64,000 nt of DNA from an uncultured Sphingobacteriaceae bacterium. Lineage in GTDB: Bacteria; Bacteroidota; Bacteroidia; Sphingobacteriales; Sphingobacteriaceae. The notes below the pieces were generated by a model. That model was given only the letters and a program-made list of their open reading frames with translations. It searched no databases and had not been told where the DNA came from. Below are positions 42,435 through 51,812 of this stretch, one piece after another. How positions within the stretch are numbered: the stretch's first letter is position 1; every line of letters starts with the position of its first letter. Made by a program: the position numbers and the translations under genes. The DNA is taken from assembly GCA_946480915.1 (NCBI GenBank), contig CAMLLO010000009.1:92649-156648 (forward strand). Reading direction: 5' to 3'.

Positions 42435-42765
42435 AGGTATATCCCGTTTATTGGTAAGTGATTTCTGATTTTTTAAAGGCTAAAATTCACTTGCTAACAT
42501 AGCAAGCGCTTTTCATTACGCAGATTTGAAGGACAAATATCTGTCAATCGAAAAACATACTTTCTGATTACTATCAGTTGCGGAAATGATATAAATTAGA
42601 GATTGGAACTGAGCTTAAAGTAAAATCTTCAATACAATCAGGTTTCCGAAGAAATACACCTCCAGATCATTTAGAATGTTTTATCTTTTTTATATATTGG
42701 AAACTTTCGCTCCCTCCCTCATATGAAGGGCGGAAAGACCAACATTAAACCAAAAATAAGCCAAA
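42435..42765. other. 331-bp divergent intergenic region
   Basis: No gene is visible between the divergent DUF305 and helical-protein genes. It holds a perfect FNR-type site at 42565 and a short hairpin (CTTGCT / AGCAAG at 42490-42506). Confidence 0.6.
42565..42576. promoter_or_regulatory. FNR-type site TGATTACTATCA
   Basis: This perfect TGAT-N4-ATCA site with CTGAT/ATCAG flanks lies 130 bp before DUF305 and 189 bp before the divergent gene. It is the last site of this kind that I see in the window. Confidence 0.65.
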
Positions 42766-43395
42766 ATGAAAAGTATTGAATACCTCCAACACATTGAAAG
42801 CAACCTGCTTTTTTTCAACAAACTGCGTTACGAAACTTTGGCGACAGGGTATCGCCTTGTGCTTGCCGCCGAACAAAATGCAGAAAACGACTTTAATGCG
42901 GCAAACGAACACACTTTGAAACCTGAACTATTAAGCGATTCAAAAGACAAAGCTGTACAAATACTCGGCAACTTATTTTCGGAATTAACCATTAAAATCG
43001 AACAGCTTGCCAGCATTAGTAATATAGAACTTAAAAGCGCTGAAGATATGTTAGAGCAATATCTTGCCAGAATTTCCAGGAAGGATAATTATAATGACTT
43101 GTTTTCGAGCTATACAGATACATTAGTAAGCCATACCATAGACCGGGTTGATATTCTGGACGACTTGATCTTTAAATCCTCAGAGATAAACTATGAAACC
43201 ATTCATACATCTCAATTAGATAAGCGTCTGGAGCTTTTAAGACCTTATGCCGACACCAATACAGCTCTGCTGCTGGATATGACATTAAGTCTAAGAAACG
43301 CGATGGCCGCAATGATGCAAGAAGGTCTTGATGAAAAAGTAATTATCAGCAAATGCGTTGTTGAGCCTTTTGAGCTAGAAGATCAAAGCTGTTAA
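42766..43395 (+). CDS. Helical cytoplasmic protein of unknown function
   Basis: The 209-residue protein has no signal peptide or membrane segment and looks all-helical (YLQHIESNLLFFNKLRYETL, AVQILGNLFSELTIKIEQL, LLLDMTLSLRNAMAAMM). I recognise no motif. It is divergent from the DUF305 gene. A short hairpin at 43454-43476 could end its transcript. Confidence 0.6.
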   Translation: MKSIEYLQHIESNLLFFNKLRYETLATGYRLVLAAEQNAENDFNAANEHTLKPELLSDSKDKAVQILGNLFSELTIKIEQLASISNIELKSAEDMLEQYLARISRKDNYNDLFSSYTDTLVSHTIDRVDILDDLIFKSSEINYETIHTSQLDKRLELLRPYADTNTALLLDMTLSLRNAMAAMMQEGLDEKVIISKCVVEPFELEDQSC

Positions 43396-43596
43396 AGACA
43401 GAGACAATCATTTCGACTAATTTCCATCAACATTTCTCGCATTTAAACAACAGCACACAGAAATCTTTCCTGTGTGTTAAACTTGCAGATGGATGTGAGC
43501 TTAGCAAGCGAAACGAATTTGACACCCAGCAAAAATCCTTTTCAACAAAAAAGCCCGTAAAAAGCTATCGCTTGTTTACGGACTGTATTTATAAAC

Positions 43597-43625
43597 AAAC
43601 CTGCTGTTTAAAAAACAGCAGGTTT
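43597..43625. terminator. Terminator between the helical-protein and DUF4382 genes
   Basis: A perfect 13-bp stem AAACCTGCTGTTT / AAACAGCAGGTTT with a 3-nt loop lies between convergent genes, just past the DUF4382 stop. It can serve both strands. Confidence 0.75.
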
Positions 43626-43630
43626 TATCA

Positions 43631-44392
43631 TTATTGAACTATGGTGATAGTTCCTAAATCTTTAGTAGAGCCATTTACTACCGAAACATTTTCAATACTT
43701 TTAGCCTGATAAGGACTTACCGGTACAATGTTAACTTTATAAGTTCCAGCTGTTAAACCTTGGAAATAGAAGTTACCGGTTGAATCTGAAACTGTACCAA
43801 TCGTGTCAGTGCCCGTAATAGCATATATCTTTGGACTTGCCGTCGCTGGAGAAATAACGCCTCTCATAGCGCCAGATACTGCCTGAGGTATAGCTCTGAT
43901 TACAGGTTTTAAAATATATTTTCCGTTACCCGTTTTTACAATTGATTTTGCAGCATCAAAGTCAAGCAATAAAGTATACTGACTGCCGGCACTTAGGTCG
44001 GCATTTACCTTTAATTTTAAACCCGAGCTTTGCGCACTTGGTGTGGTTAAATCGTATATTACATTATTTATTGTAACCGTATTTCCAGTTTCATTTAAAA
44101 CCAGGCGAATTTCTTGTAACTGACCTGCAGGTATATCCTGTGAAGCAAGTAAAGTATCCTTACCCATTCTGAAATGTAATATATCAAATGGTTCGGTGCC
44201 TACTGGCATGGTAGTGGTACCATCAGAGGTAATTACCTGAATTTCTTTAACATTCAATAATAAGGACTGATATGCACCTGGTGCATCCGTCATCTTAACA
44301 GAGAATTTTGTCGCAGAAGCTGAATTATCATCCTTGCAGGATGTAAAAGCAACCGCTATAGCCAACGCTCCAACAATAAAAAATCGTTTCAT
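43631..44392 (-). CDS. DUF4382 lipoprotein with C-terminal CarboxypepD_reg-like domain
   Basis: The 253-residue protein has an SPII signal (FFIVGALAIAVAFTSC). Residues about 25-165 match DUF4382 (KFSVKMTDAPGAYQSLLLNV, DILHFRMGKDTLLASQDIPAG). The C-terminal 75 residues form a carboxypeptidase-regulatory-like beta-sandwich (GTVSDSTGNFYFQGLTAGTY). It is probably a surface or periplasmic binding protein; the ligand is unknown. Confidence 0.85.
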   Translation of the reverse strand: MKRFFIVGALAIAVAFTSCKDDNSASATKFSVKMTDAPGAYQSLLLNVKEIQVITSDGTTTMPVGTEPFDILHFRMGKDTLLASQDIPAGQLQEIRLVLNETGNTVTINNVIYDLTTPSAQSSGLKLKVNADLSAGSQYTLLLDFDAAKSIVKTGNGKYILKPVIRAIPQAVSGAMRGVISPATASPKIYAITGTDTIGTVSDSTGNFYFQGLTAGTYKVNIVPVSPYQAKSIENVSVVNGSTKDLGTITIVQ

Positions 44393-44556
44393 GCTCTTTT
44401 TAGTTTGATTGAACTCAAAGATGCTGAGCGAACATGAAGTTTTGATGAAGTTTTGAATTTATTTCACATTTGATTCACAGCCACTGCACAAACAGCTGAT
44501 AACAGCTAAAAACAACACGCTCTATAAATGAGATTTCTGACCACGACTTAAATTGA

Positions 44557-46326
44557 TCACACCTTTATGGAGATGTCTTTCAATTTGCTATACAGGTCTT
44601 TTAACTTGAATGGCTTCAAAATATAATCGTCCATGCCGGCCTCTTTGATCTTAGTATAAAGATTGTCGGATACCGAGGCCGTTAGAGCAATAATCGGTAC
44701 TTCAGCTTTGGCTGGATCTGCGATAGTCCTGATGGTCCTGGCAGCTTCATATCCATCTAACACCGGCATGTGAAGATCCATCAAAACAACATCATAGGTA
44801 TCAGAGCTAACCATTTCAACAGCTTCGCGCCCATTGAGCGCAAATACAGGTTTATTATTCCATTTATTAAAAACCTTGACCAATAACACTCTATTCATCT
44901 GGTTATCCTCAGCCACTAAAATTTTTAAGCCTGTCAGGTCATAGTCAGCTTCCTGACTCTCCAAGTCCATCCCCGAAGATTGTTTATCCCGTTTAAAGAC
45001 AATATCAAAAAAGAAGGTCGAGCCAAAGCCGGCAGTACTTTGGACACCGATATTGCTTTTGAATAAAAAAAGCAAGCGCTTTACAATTGCCAGTCCTAAA
45101 CCTGTACCTCCAAAAGAGCGGGTGATGCTTGAAGAAGCTTGGGTAAAAGGTTCAAAAATCGCTTCTTGCTTGTCGGCACTGATACCTATTCCTGTGTCTA
45201 TCACAGAAAACCGCACGTTTAAATTTTCCTCCTCTAAACTCTCAACCCGCAGTGTAACAGTTACAGTGCCCTTCTCAGTAAACTTAATCGCGTTTCCAGC
45301 AAGGTTATAAATAATCTGGGTGAGACGCGTCGGGTCGCTCACGATATATTGATTTTTTAATATCTCATCAATAGTCAAGATAAAATCAATTCCTTTTTGT
45401 TTAGCCTGAAACTGCAATCCCGCACACATGCCATTCATCAAGTCATTCAAATTAACAGAGATCGATTCGAGCTCGACTTTTTCGGAGCCAAGCTTATTAA
45501 AATCGAGAATATCGTTAATAAGCGAATGAAGATTGACTGCAGAAAACCTCAGAATCTCTAAATTTTCCTCCTGTTCTTTGCTGTGCGAATCAATTAATAA
45601 AAGTTCACTTATACCTATCACAGAGTTCAGGGGTGTCCGCAATTCATGCGACATGGTAGACAAGAAATCAGACTTAGATGAGGCTGCCTGATTAGCCTCT
45701 TTCACAGCCAGTTGTAATTGTTTGTTTAAAGTTTCTTTTTCAGCAATAGTATTTACAAAGGCCTTCTGAAACAGATAATGAGCATATATTATGGATATAA
45801 AATTTAACACCGCAATAATTTCATATCCCGGCGATGCTAATTCATGGGATGATTCGTTGCCAATAGCAAAAGCCCTCGGAAAAACAAAATAAAAAACAAT
45901 GGGAATTGTGCTTAAGAATGAATAAAAAATCCCGAAGCCCTTGTCTAATATATAGAAAGCGCTTAGAATGAGCATAAAAACAAATTGGAGTGTTATAAGA
46001 TTAACGTTTTTGGCAAACACAAATACATTGGTCCAGATAATTATTAACCCAATGCATGCCATGGCATGTGCCACCACTTTTAGATTATTTTTGTTAGCCA
46101 GAAGGAGTTTTAACAGAACCAGATATAGCACCAGCATCACAGTAGCTCTTTGCAGATGAAGTGTCTGATGATTTTGCACCAAGACAGGAATAACACTACA
46201 GAGCTTCCCTAAAGCAAATATGAGTACAACAAATAAGATGTTAATTTTCGCTTTTACAAAAGCATCCCTTTCGGTTGACAGCAATTTTTTTAACGACCAA
46301 TTGAAAAATGATATCGGCTGTTCCAT
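44557..46326 (-). CDS. Hybrid sensor histidine kinase with receiver
   Basis: The 589-residue protein has about six N-terminal membrane helices (30-190), a short coiled coil, HisKA with FLSTMSHELRTPLNSVIG (H227) and HATPase_c (NLAGNAIKFT, DTGIGI, GGTGLGLAI). A C-terminal receiver (ILVAEDNQMNR, VVLMDLHMPVLDG, ILKPF) follows. It has no periplasmic sensor domain, so the signal may be sensed in the membrane. No response-regulator gene is adjacent. A link to the receiver-Crp protein is possible but unsupported. Confidence 0.9.
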   Translation of the reverse strand: MEQPISFFNWSLKKLLSTERDAFVKAKINILFVVLIFALGKLCSVIPVLVQNHQTLHLQRATVMLVLYLVLLKLLLANKNNLKVVAHAMACIGLIIIWTNVFVFAKNVNLITLQFVFMLILSAFYILDKGFGIFYSFLSTIPIVFYFVFPRAFAIGNESSHELASPGYEIIAVLNFISIIYAHYLFQKAFVNTIAEKETLNKQLQLAVKEANQAASSKSDFLSTMSHELRTPLNSVIGISELLLIDSHSKEQEENLEILRFSAVNLHSLINDILDFNKLGSEKVELESISVNLNDLMNGMCAGLQFQAKQKGIDFILTIDEILKNQYIVSDPTRLTQIIYNLAGNAIKFTEKGTVTVTLRVESLEEENLNVRFSVIDTGIGISADKQEAIFEPFTQASSSITRSFGGTGLGLAIVKRLLFLFKSNIGVQSTAGFGSTFFFDIVFKRDKQSSGMDLESQEADYDLTGLKILVAEDNQMNRVLLVKVFNKWNNKPVFALNGREAVEMVSSDTYDVVLMDLHMPVLDGYEAARTIRTIADPAKAEVPIIALTASVSDNLYTKIKEAGMDDYILKPFKLKDLYSKLKDISIKV

Positions 46327-46654
46327 ATATTATCAATACCAGTCAAAATAAATAAATTCTAATTTGCGTTTAAGAAAGGATACCAGACTATGGTATAAAG
46401 AATCCGCAAACTTTTAAGATCAAAGCTTTCTTTAAAGAAAGCCGATCACTCACCTGCTACAAAACTAGGTAATTTTCACAAGACGCGTGTATTTTATCTC
46501 AGACACATTTTCAGGAATGAACATGGACCGTTTGATAGGCTATAAAAAAACTCATATTGTCAATTAGCAACGCCTCTTTTTTTATCTTATCAAACAGCTA
46601 TAAAGCATGTTAATACGGGCTGATGCGATTCCGCATAGGTATGAATAAGAAACT
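46327..46654. other. 328-bp intergenic stretch without a gene
   Basis: I see only an 18-bp perfect palindrome (GCTTTCTTT/AAAGAAAGC at 46425-46442) and AT-rich DNA upstream of the kinase gene. No frame looks coding. Confidence 0.5.
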
Positions 46655-49339
46655 TTAATCCTTTTTAACTTTTTTTATTAACTCATCAACAACATTAAAT
46701 AACACGGTGTATTTCCTGATCTGATTACCCGAAATTACCGACAGTTGAGCCCTGTGTACGCCGGCCGGCAATCCTGCGGGGTCGGCTCGCAAAAGAATTC
46801 GATTACTCGCTCTTTCATCAGATATACTACCCGCGCTTTCCGATAAATAGAGCCATTTCACATCTGTTTTAAGTTTAAAATTCAATTTTAAGGCCCCAGA
46901 ATTCCAAAGTGTAAAGGGCATAGTACTAAATGTACCTTTGCCGACGGGGGGCAATTCAATGACATGAACCGGAGCTGCTATTGCGTTTGTGAATAGTGTT
47001 CCTGAATATGCAAGCGGGAATCCTATATAGGTATTACCCCGAAACTTATTATTATTTGTCAGAGTAATCGCCGGGTTCTTTGCGCCGGCGCTAAAGCTAT
47101 TCTTATAAAAAGTTTGATCCGTAATATTATTAGCTGCCTTATTGCGCAAATAAAACCCTCTGGAGACATTCAAAAAAGTATTATGTTCGTATAAAAAGTT
47201 GTCCATAACCGGTGTGCTGACAGGGCTCAGCCAAATGGCAATACCGGACTCGAGTGCAGAATGGATTGTATTTTTTCGATAAACCGCTCCCATTAATCCG
47301 GTTTCAGCTCTCTTTAACTCCAAAAGAGCATTCAGAATACCCCATCTGCTATTGTTTATAGTATTCTTTACAAACAGGTTAAAATAGTTTGGATCGATGC
47401 CTGTGGTATGCTGTGTAGACCAATTCGAGATGCCTGCTCTAACGTCTGTTATAATATTTCCGTCAGCGATAAAATTTAAAACTCCGCCATAGGGCTGTAT
47501 TCCGGACGAGGCATTTTCAGAGGCCCTTTTCACAGCTTCAGCCTTTCCGTCTATGGAGTTTTTGTACATAACTATCTTATCAGCAAAGTGTCCGATAACA
47601 ATGATGCTCGTTTTATCAGGCGGCAAATTCCACGGTCGCTCCAATAGTATGTCAGTGCCTCTGTCAGATCTAATCCAGCGAGACTGCCCCATGCCCCTCC
47701 CCTTAATAATTACGGCAACAAACATCCCGGGAGATAGGGTTTTGGAAAACTGCCGCAAGCTGGTTTTCGATCCTGAAGATGAACTTACTGCACCTGCCCA
47801 CTCTGCAGAGAAACCCTCCCACAAAAACTGCTCACCAGAATTTTGATCCGTGCCAACGGGTCTTACCGCCAGATCATATGTTCTGTTGTTGCCTAAATAA
47901 GTATGCCGCGTACTGCCAGCATTGCCAGCTGCATGGAAAAAACGTCCTTTTCCCCAACCGGCACCATTGTTTATATCCTTATTATCGTAATCGCGGCATG
48001 TTGAATTGGTAAGACTGATTCCATTCCCTCCCCACGAATGAAGGGCGTTTTCTGTATCATTCGTTAGATAAAAGTCACAACTATCGATAAACAATTGCGA
48101 AGCATTTCCCAGGAAAGATATTTTCCCTATCATCTTACAATTGGAAACAAATACTTCTTTCGTATTGTCGAGTTGCAACACATTATAATTTTGAAAAGAA
48201 AACGTCACATTGTGCAACCTCACATTCGAACTCCCACGCAAAAAAAACGGTGATGGCTGAATTGCCCTGTAATTGTTATTGGTATCAAACGCCAGATCGC
48301 TGATTTGGAAGGTATTTACAGCTCCGTAAATCATCGCGTCGGACTTTGCATTAAAACTCGAATTACATTTAATGAACGTTTGATTCTGGCCGTCTCCCTT
48401 CCACCGGGTATTATCAGCGGGATTAAGCATTCTGCTTATCATATACGTTCCACGAGGAAAATAAACCGTGGAACCTGTTGATTTTGCGGCAGCAGCCAAA
48501 GTCCTGTAAATAGCATCTGTATCATCCGCCTGTCCATCGCCCAAAGCGCCATAATCTTTAACGTTGAAGTTATTCTCAATCCATTGCGTTGGAGGTGTAA
48601 TATCGAGCTTTAAAGGTCCGCTCCAACCATATTTAGCTCCATGACCATTATGCGTCCATACTTCATATTCCCCCGTCGACAGCTCGTAGGGCACAATAAA
48701 ATCAACTTTGTAGGGATTTACTTTGGTTACTTTCGCCCAAATCCCCTTACCCCGGGCAGGTTTAATATAAACATTGGATGAAACCGAATCGTTAAAATGA
48801 GAAAGGTTGCGACCATATACAGAAATAGTGCTTCCCCTGGTGGCTCTGGCCGGTCCGAGCCACCATGCATCGGTTTTATTCACCGCGATGGGCTTTCCAT
48901 ACCCTTCCTTATTTCCCGGCCAGATCAGGTACATGGACCATTCAGGAATCTCTTTATCAATTGTAATAACAGCCTTATTTCTTTCTAAGCGTTGTATGCT
49001 GGCATCTTTTACTATTCCCCCCGAACTAACTATTTTAAAACGTGAGTCTTTTCCTTCATCCGCACGTTTATAAGATGTGAAGTTTTCGCCCGTAAGAATC
49101 AACGACTCGTCTGGACCTGCCGTCTGTGTCCACTCTGCACAGGCAGGTGTATTTTCTTTCGCGCTTCCAGCCATTTCAGGAGCAAACGGCTCTCCCGGCG
49201 CTGCCGGAGCCGGTGATGGCATTTCATAATCTGTATATTTTGGAAATTCTCCATTTACTTTCACCTTACAACTGACTGCACTCAAACAAACGATAAATAA
49301 TAAAAATGCTTTTTGGATATCATTTTGTTTCATTTGCAT
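46655..49339 (-). CDS. Right-handed beta-helix lipoprotein (pectate lyase 3-like) with C-terminal BACON-like domain
   Basis: The 894-residue protein has an SPII signal ending LSAVSCKVK; MKQ two codons later is an alternative start. After IPT-like beta-sandwiches (SLILTGENFTSYK, STISVYGRNLSHF), a Pectate_lyase_3-type segment begins at FNVKDYGALGDGQADDTDAIY and YFPRGTYMISRML. It continues through a long beta-helix of about 450 residues with Asn-rich turns. The last 90 residues (DVKWLYLSESAGSISDERASN) resemble a BACON domain. It probably binds or cleaves a polysaccharide at the cell surface; catalytic residues are not obvious. Confidence 0.82.
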   Translation of the reverse strand: MQMKQNDIQKAFLLFIVCLSAVSCKVKVNGEFPKYTDYEMPSPAPAAPGEPFAPEMAGSAKENTPACAEWTQTAGPDESLILTGENFTSYKRADEGKDSRFKIVSSGGIVKDASIQRLERNKAVITIDKEIPEWSMYLIWPGNKEGYGKPIAVNKTDAWWLGPARATRGSTISVYGRNLSHFNDSVSSNVYIKPARGKGIWAKVTKVNPYKVDFIVPYELSTGEYEVWTHNGHGAKYGWSGPLKLDITPPTQWIENNFNVKDYGALGDGQADDTDAIYRTLAAAAKSTGSTVYFPRGTYMISRMLNPADNTRWKGDGQNQTFIKCNSSFNAKSDAMIYGAVNTFQISDLAFDTNNNYRAIQPSPFFLRGSSNVRLHNVTFSFQNYNVLQLDNTKEVFVSNCKMIGKISFLGNASQLFIDSCDFYLTNDTENALHSWGGNGISLTNSTCRDYDNKDINNGAGWGKGRFFHAAGNAGSTRHTYLGNNRTYDLAVRPVGTDQNSGEQFLWEGFSAEWAGAVSSSSGSKTSLRQFSKTLSPGMFVAVIIKGRGMGQSRWIRSDRGTDILLERPWNLPPDKTSIIVIGHFADKIVMYKNSIDGKAEAVKRASENASSGIQPYGGVLNFIADGNIITDVRAGISNWSTQHTTGIDPNYFNLFVKNTINNSRWGILNALLELKRAETGLMGAVYRKNTIHSALESGIAIWLSPVSTPVMDNFLYEHNTFLNVSRGFYLRNKAANNITDQTFYKNSFSAGAKNPAITLTNNNKFRGNTYIGFPLAYSGTLFTNAIAAPVHVIELPPVGKGTFSTMPFTLWNSGALKLNFKLKTDVKWLYLSESAGSISDERASNRILLRADPAGLPAGVHRAQLSVISGNQIRKYTVLFNVVDELIKKVKKD

Positions 49340-49471
49340 TCAATGTTTTGCTGGTTAATTAACTCATTCAAAAGTTAATTGTTCGGAACAATTATTTCTA
49401 TTTCATTGGCCTTTCATTCTCCTCTGTTAAACCTTATTTATTTACTTTAGTCAGAGAAAAAAAGTCCTGAC

Positions 49472-50401
49472 ATGAGAATATCCCTCTTTTTTACAGCTTT
49501 AGTACTGCTATTCTGTTCGTGCAAAAAGAAGAATGACAAACCTGAAGTTTTCGATATAGACGCTTCATTTGTACATGGCAATAAAATCCGAACATTCTCT
49601 ATACATCTTCCAAAATCATTTTATTTAAATAAGAATCAACAGTATCCACTAATTCTGGCTTTGCATGGCGGAGGCGGAAATGCTGAACACATGAAAACTA
49701 TTTCGGGCTTAAATACAAAAGCCGACTCCTCCGACATTGTAATTGTATACCCGGAAGGCGCGGTGAATCCATCGGGGGTAAAAACATGGAATGCAGGAGA
49801 TTGCTGCGGGGCCAATGCACTTTTAAATGTGGACGATGTCGGTTTTATATCCAGGCTAATAGATACTCTCGTTGCCAGATACAGAATAGACAATAAGAGA
49901 GTCTATGCAACAGGTCACTCAAACGGAGCCATGATGTGTTATAAATTAGCTAACGAACTTTCGCTTAAACTTACGGCTATTGCGCCGAATGCTGGCGCTT
50001 TCCAGATGAAGGAGCCATACCGGCCAGTAAGAAATGTCCCCGTTCTTCACATTAATTCTTTACTGGATCAAAATGCTAAATACACCGGTGGACCATCTAT
50101 TAATGCTCTTTTTAGCGGTTTATACAACAAGCCGGTGGATTCTTGTTTAAACGCGATTGCACAGCGAGCTGCTTGCAACGGAGGTAAACAATTAATCGTA
50201 TCGAAACCTCTTTACTCTGTGTATCAATGGACTGGCTGCGGCAACACCAACATGGAGGTTATGCTTTATCTTACAAACGATGGAGGGCATTCATGGCCAG
50301 GAGGCACTCAGGGCCCTGGATTAAATACCGATCCTCCTTCGAAAGCCTTCGAAAATAATTATGTCATATGGGAGTTCTTTAAGCGATTTTCCTTACCATA
50401 A
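49472..50401 (+). CDS. PHB-depolymerase-type esterase lipoprotein
   Basis: The 309-residue protein has an SPII signal (SLFFTALVLLFCSCKKK) and an alpha/beta-hydrolase fold. The oxyanion loop is LILALHGGGGNAE, the nucleophile elbow is YATGHSNGAMMCYKLA and the His is in GGHSWPGG, the pattern of LpqC/PhaZ-like esterases (feruloyl or acetyl xylan type). It probably removes ester groups from polysaccharides. It is divergent from the beta-helix lipoprotein, and the two may act on the same glycan. Confidence 0.87.
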   Translation: MRISLFFTALVLLFCSCKKKNDKPEVFDIDASFVHGNKIRTFSIHLPKSFYLNKNQQYPLILALHGGGGNAEHMKTISGLNTKADSSDIVIVYPEGAVNPSGVKTWNAGDCCGANALLNVDDVGFISRLIDTLVARYRIDNKRVYATGHSNGAMMCYKLANELSLKLTAIAPNAGAFQMKEPYRPVRNVPVLHINSLLDQNAKYTGGPSINALFSGLYNKPVDSCLNAIAQRAACNGGKQLIVSKPLYSVYQWTGCGNTNMEVMLYLTNDGGHSWPGGTQGPGLNTDPPSKAFENNYVIWEFFKRFSLP

Positions 50402-50482
50402 AAACAAGGCTTCAACGGCGAGTGTCCTCCGTTTAACAGCGCACAGTAAAAAAACAATCTACTTAAATTTCTTAAATCGAAT

Positions 50483-51721
50483 TTGAAGAACTTTGCGCCG
50501 TTCAATTTTGCGCGTATCTTGGAAATTAATAGTACACCACCCTTCTCTAAAACTTCACCTGATGTCAGTTCAAGCATTTCAGCGATTAGTCCAAATCGAA
50601 TTCGCCTGGCAGTTTCATTATTTTATTTTGGCCAGGGTATCAGTTTTGCCTCATGGGCAAGTCGTATTCCAGACATAAAACAAAACCTCGGTCTGTCGGA
50701 CGCGCTGTTAGGAAGTATATTATTGGCTTTACCTTTGGGACAGCTGTTTACGATGCCTATTTCGGGCAGACTGGTTACCCGTTTTGGAAGTCACATTATA
50801 CTTACCATTACTGCTCCGTTATACGTGTTAGCTTTAACAAACCTTGGATTAGCAACAGCTCCGTGGCATTTGGCAGTCTTTTTATTTTTGTTTGGCGTGG
50901 TGGGCAACATGTGCAACATCGCTGTAAATACCCAGGGTGTAGAGGCTGAAAAGCTTTTCACCAAACCCATCATGACCTCCTTTCATGGGGCATGGAGCAT
51001 TGCCGGTTTCGCTGGAGCGTTGATGGGCCTTTTAATGATGAACCTCAATGTTCCACCTTATCTGCATTTTTGGGTCACAGCTGTTTTAATTTGGTCTAAT
51101 GTTCTGTTAAACCACAAATATTTAGTTCCCGGCAAAGGTACGGGCGCCGGTACCAAGTCTGCCTTTTTTATCAAACCCGAAGGTGTTTTATTGCAATTGG
51201 GCATCATCGGTTTTTGCAGCATGGCGACTGAAGGTGCCATGTTCGACTGGAGCGGAGTATATTTCAAGCAAATAGTAAAAGCACCAGCATCACTCGTGGT
51301 CTTAGGCTATGCGTCTTTTATGGTAATGATGGCTTTGGGAAGATTTTTGGGCGACTCGCTAATTTTAAAACTGGGCCGGAAACGTTCTATTCAATTTAGT
51401 GGGATCATCATATTTACAGGCATGTTTACATCAGTTTTATTCCCTTTTATTATTCCGGCCACTATAGGATTTATGCTGGTTGGATTGGGTGTATCAAGCA
51501 TTGTGCCTACTGTTTACAGCGTTGCAGGAAAAAATAAAAAAGTATCACCCGGAATGGCGATCGCTATGGTTTCGAGTGTAAGTTATCTGGGTTTTTTAAT
51601 GGGACCGCCTTTAATAGGGTATATTTCAGCCTTATTTAATCTGCGCTACTCATATGCGTTAATCGGTTGCTGTGGCTTATTGGTTAGTTTTCTGGCTGCT
51701 AAAATAAGAGCACTCGATTAA
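50483..51721 (+). CDS. MFS transporter without an ATG start
   Basis: The protein of up to 412 residues has twelve membrane segments and MFS loop motifs (GRLVTRFGSH between helices 2 and 3, GRFLGDSLILKLGRKR). Homologous MFS proteins begin close to NRIRLAVSLFYFGQGISFASW. In this frame no ATG precedes the second helix; TTG at 50483 or 50519 are the candidates. An ATG at 50562 lies in another frame. Either a TTG is used or a base has been lost or gained between about 50564 and 50600. The substrate is unknown. Confidence 0.8.
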   Translation: MKNFAPFNFARILEINSTPPFSKTSPDVSSSISAISPNRIRLAVSLFYFGQGISFASWASRIPDIKQNLGLSDALLGSILLALPLGQLFTMPISGRLVTRFGSHIILTITAPLYVLALTNLGLATAPWHLAVFLFLFGVVGNMCNIAVNTQGVEAEKLFTKPIMTSFHGAWSIAGFAGALMGLLMMNLNVPPYLHFWVTAVLIWSNVLLNHKYLVPGKGTGAGTKSAFFIKPEGVLLQLGIIGFCSMATEGAMFDWSGVYFKQIVKAPASLVVLGYASFMVMMALGRFLGDSLILKLGRKRSIQFSGIIIFTGMFTSVLFPFIIPATIGFMLVGLGVSSIVPTVYSVAGKNKKVSPGMAIAMVSSVSYLGFLMGPPLIGYISALFNLRYSYALIGCCGLLVSFLAAKIRALD

Positions 51722-51812
51722 GTTCTCAAGGGAATTAGATTCGAATAGCAAGCTTTTCTGTTCCTATCACTGGTCTTTAGAATGTGTCACATAAGCAAAG
51801 TTGGCAAAAGAA

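Noticed and set aside
50359..50577. Minus-strand frame across the esterase 3' end and the MFS start
   Set aside because: It overlaps both genes, has no recognisable features and would remove the MFS start region.
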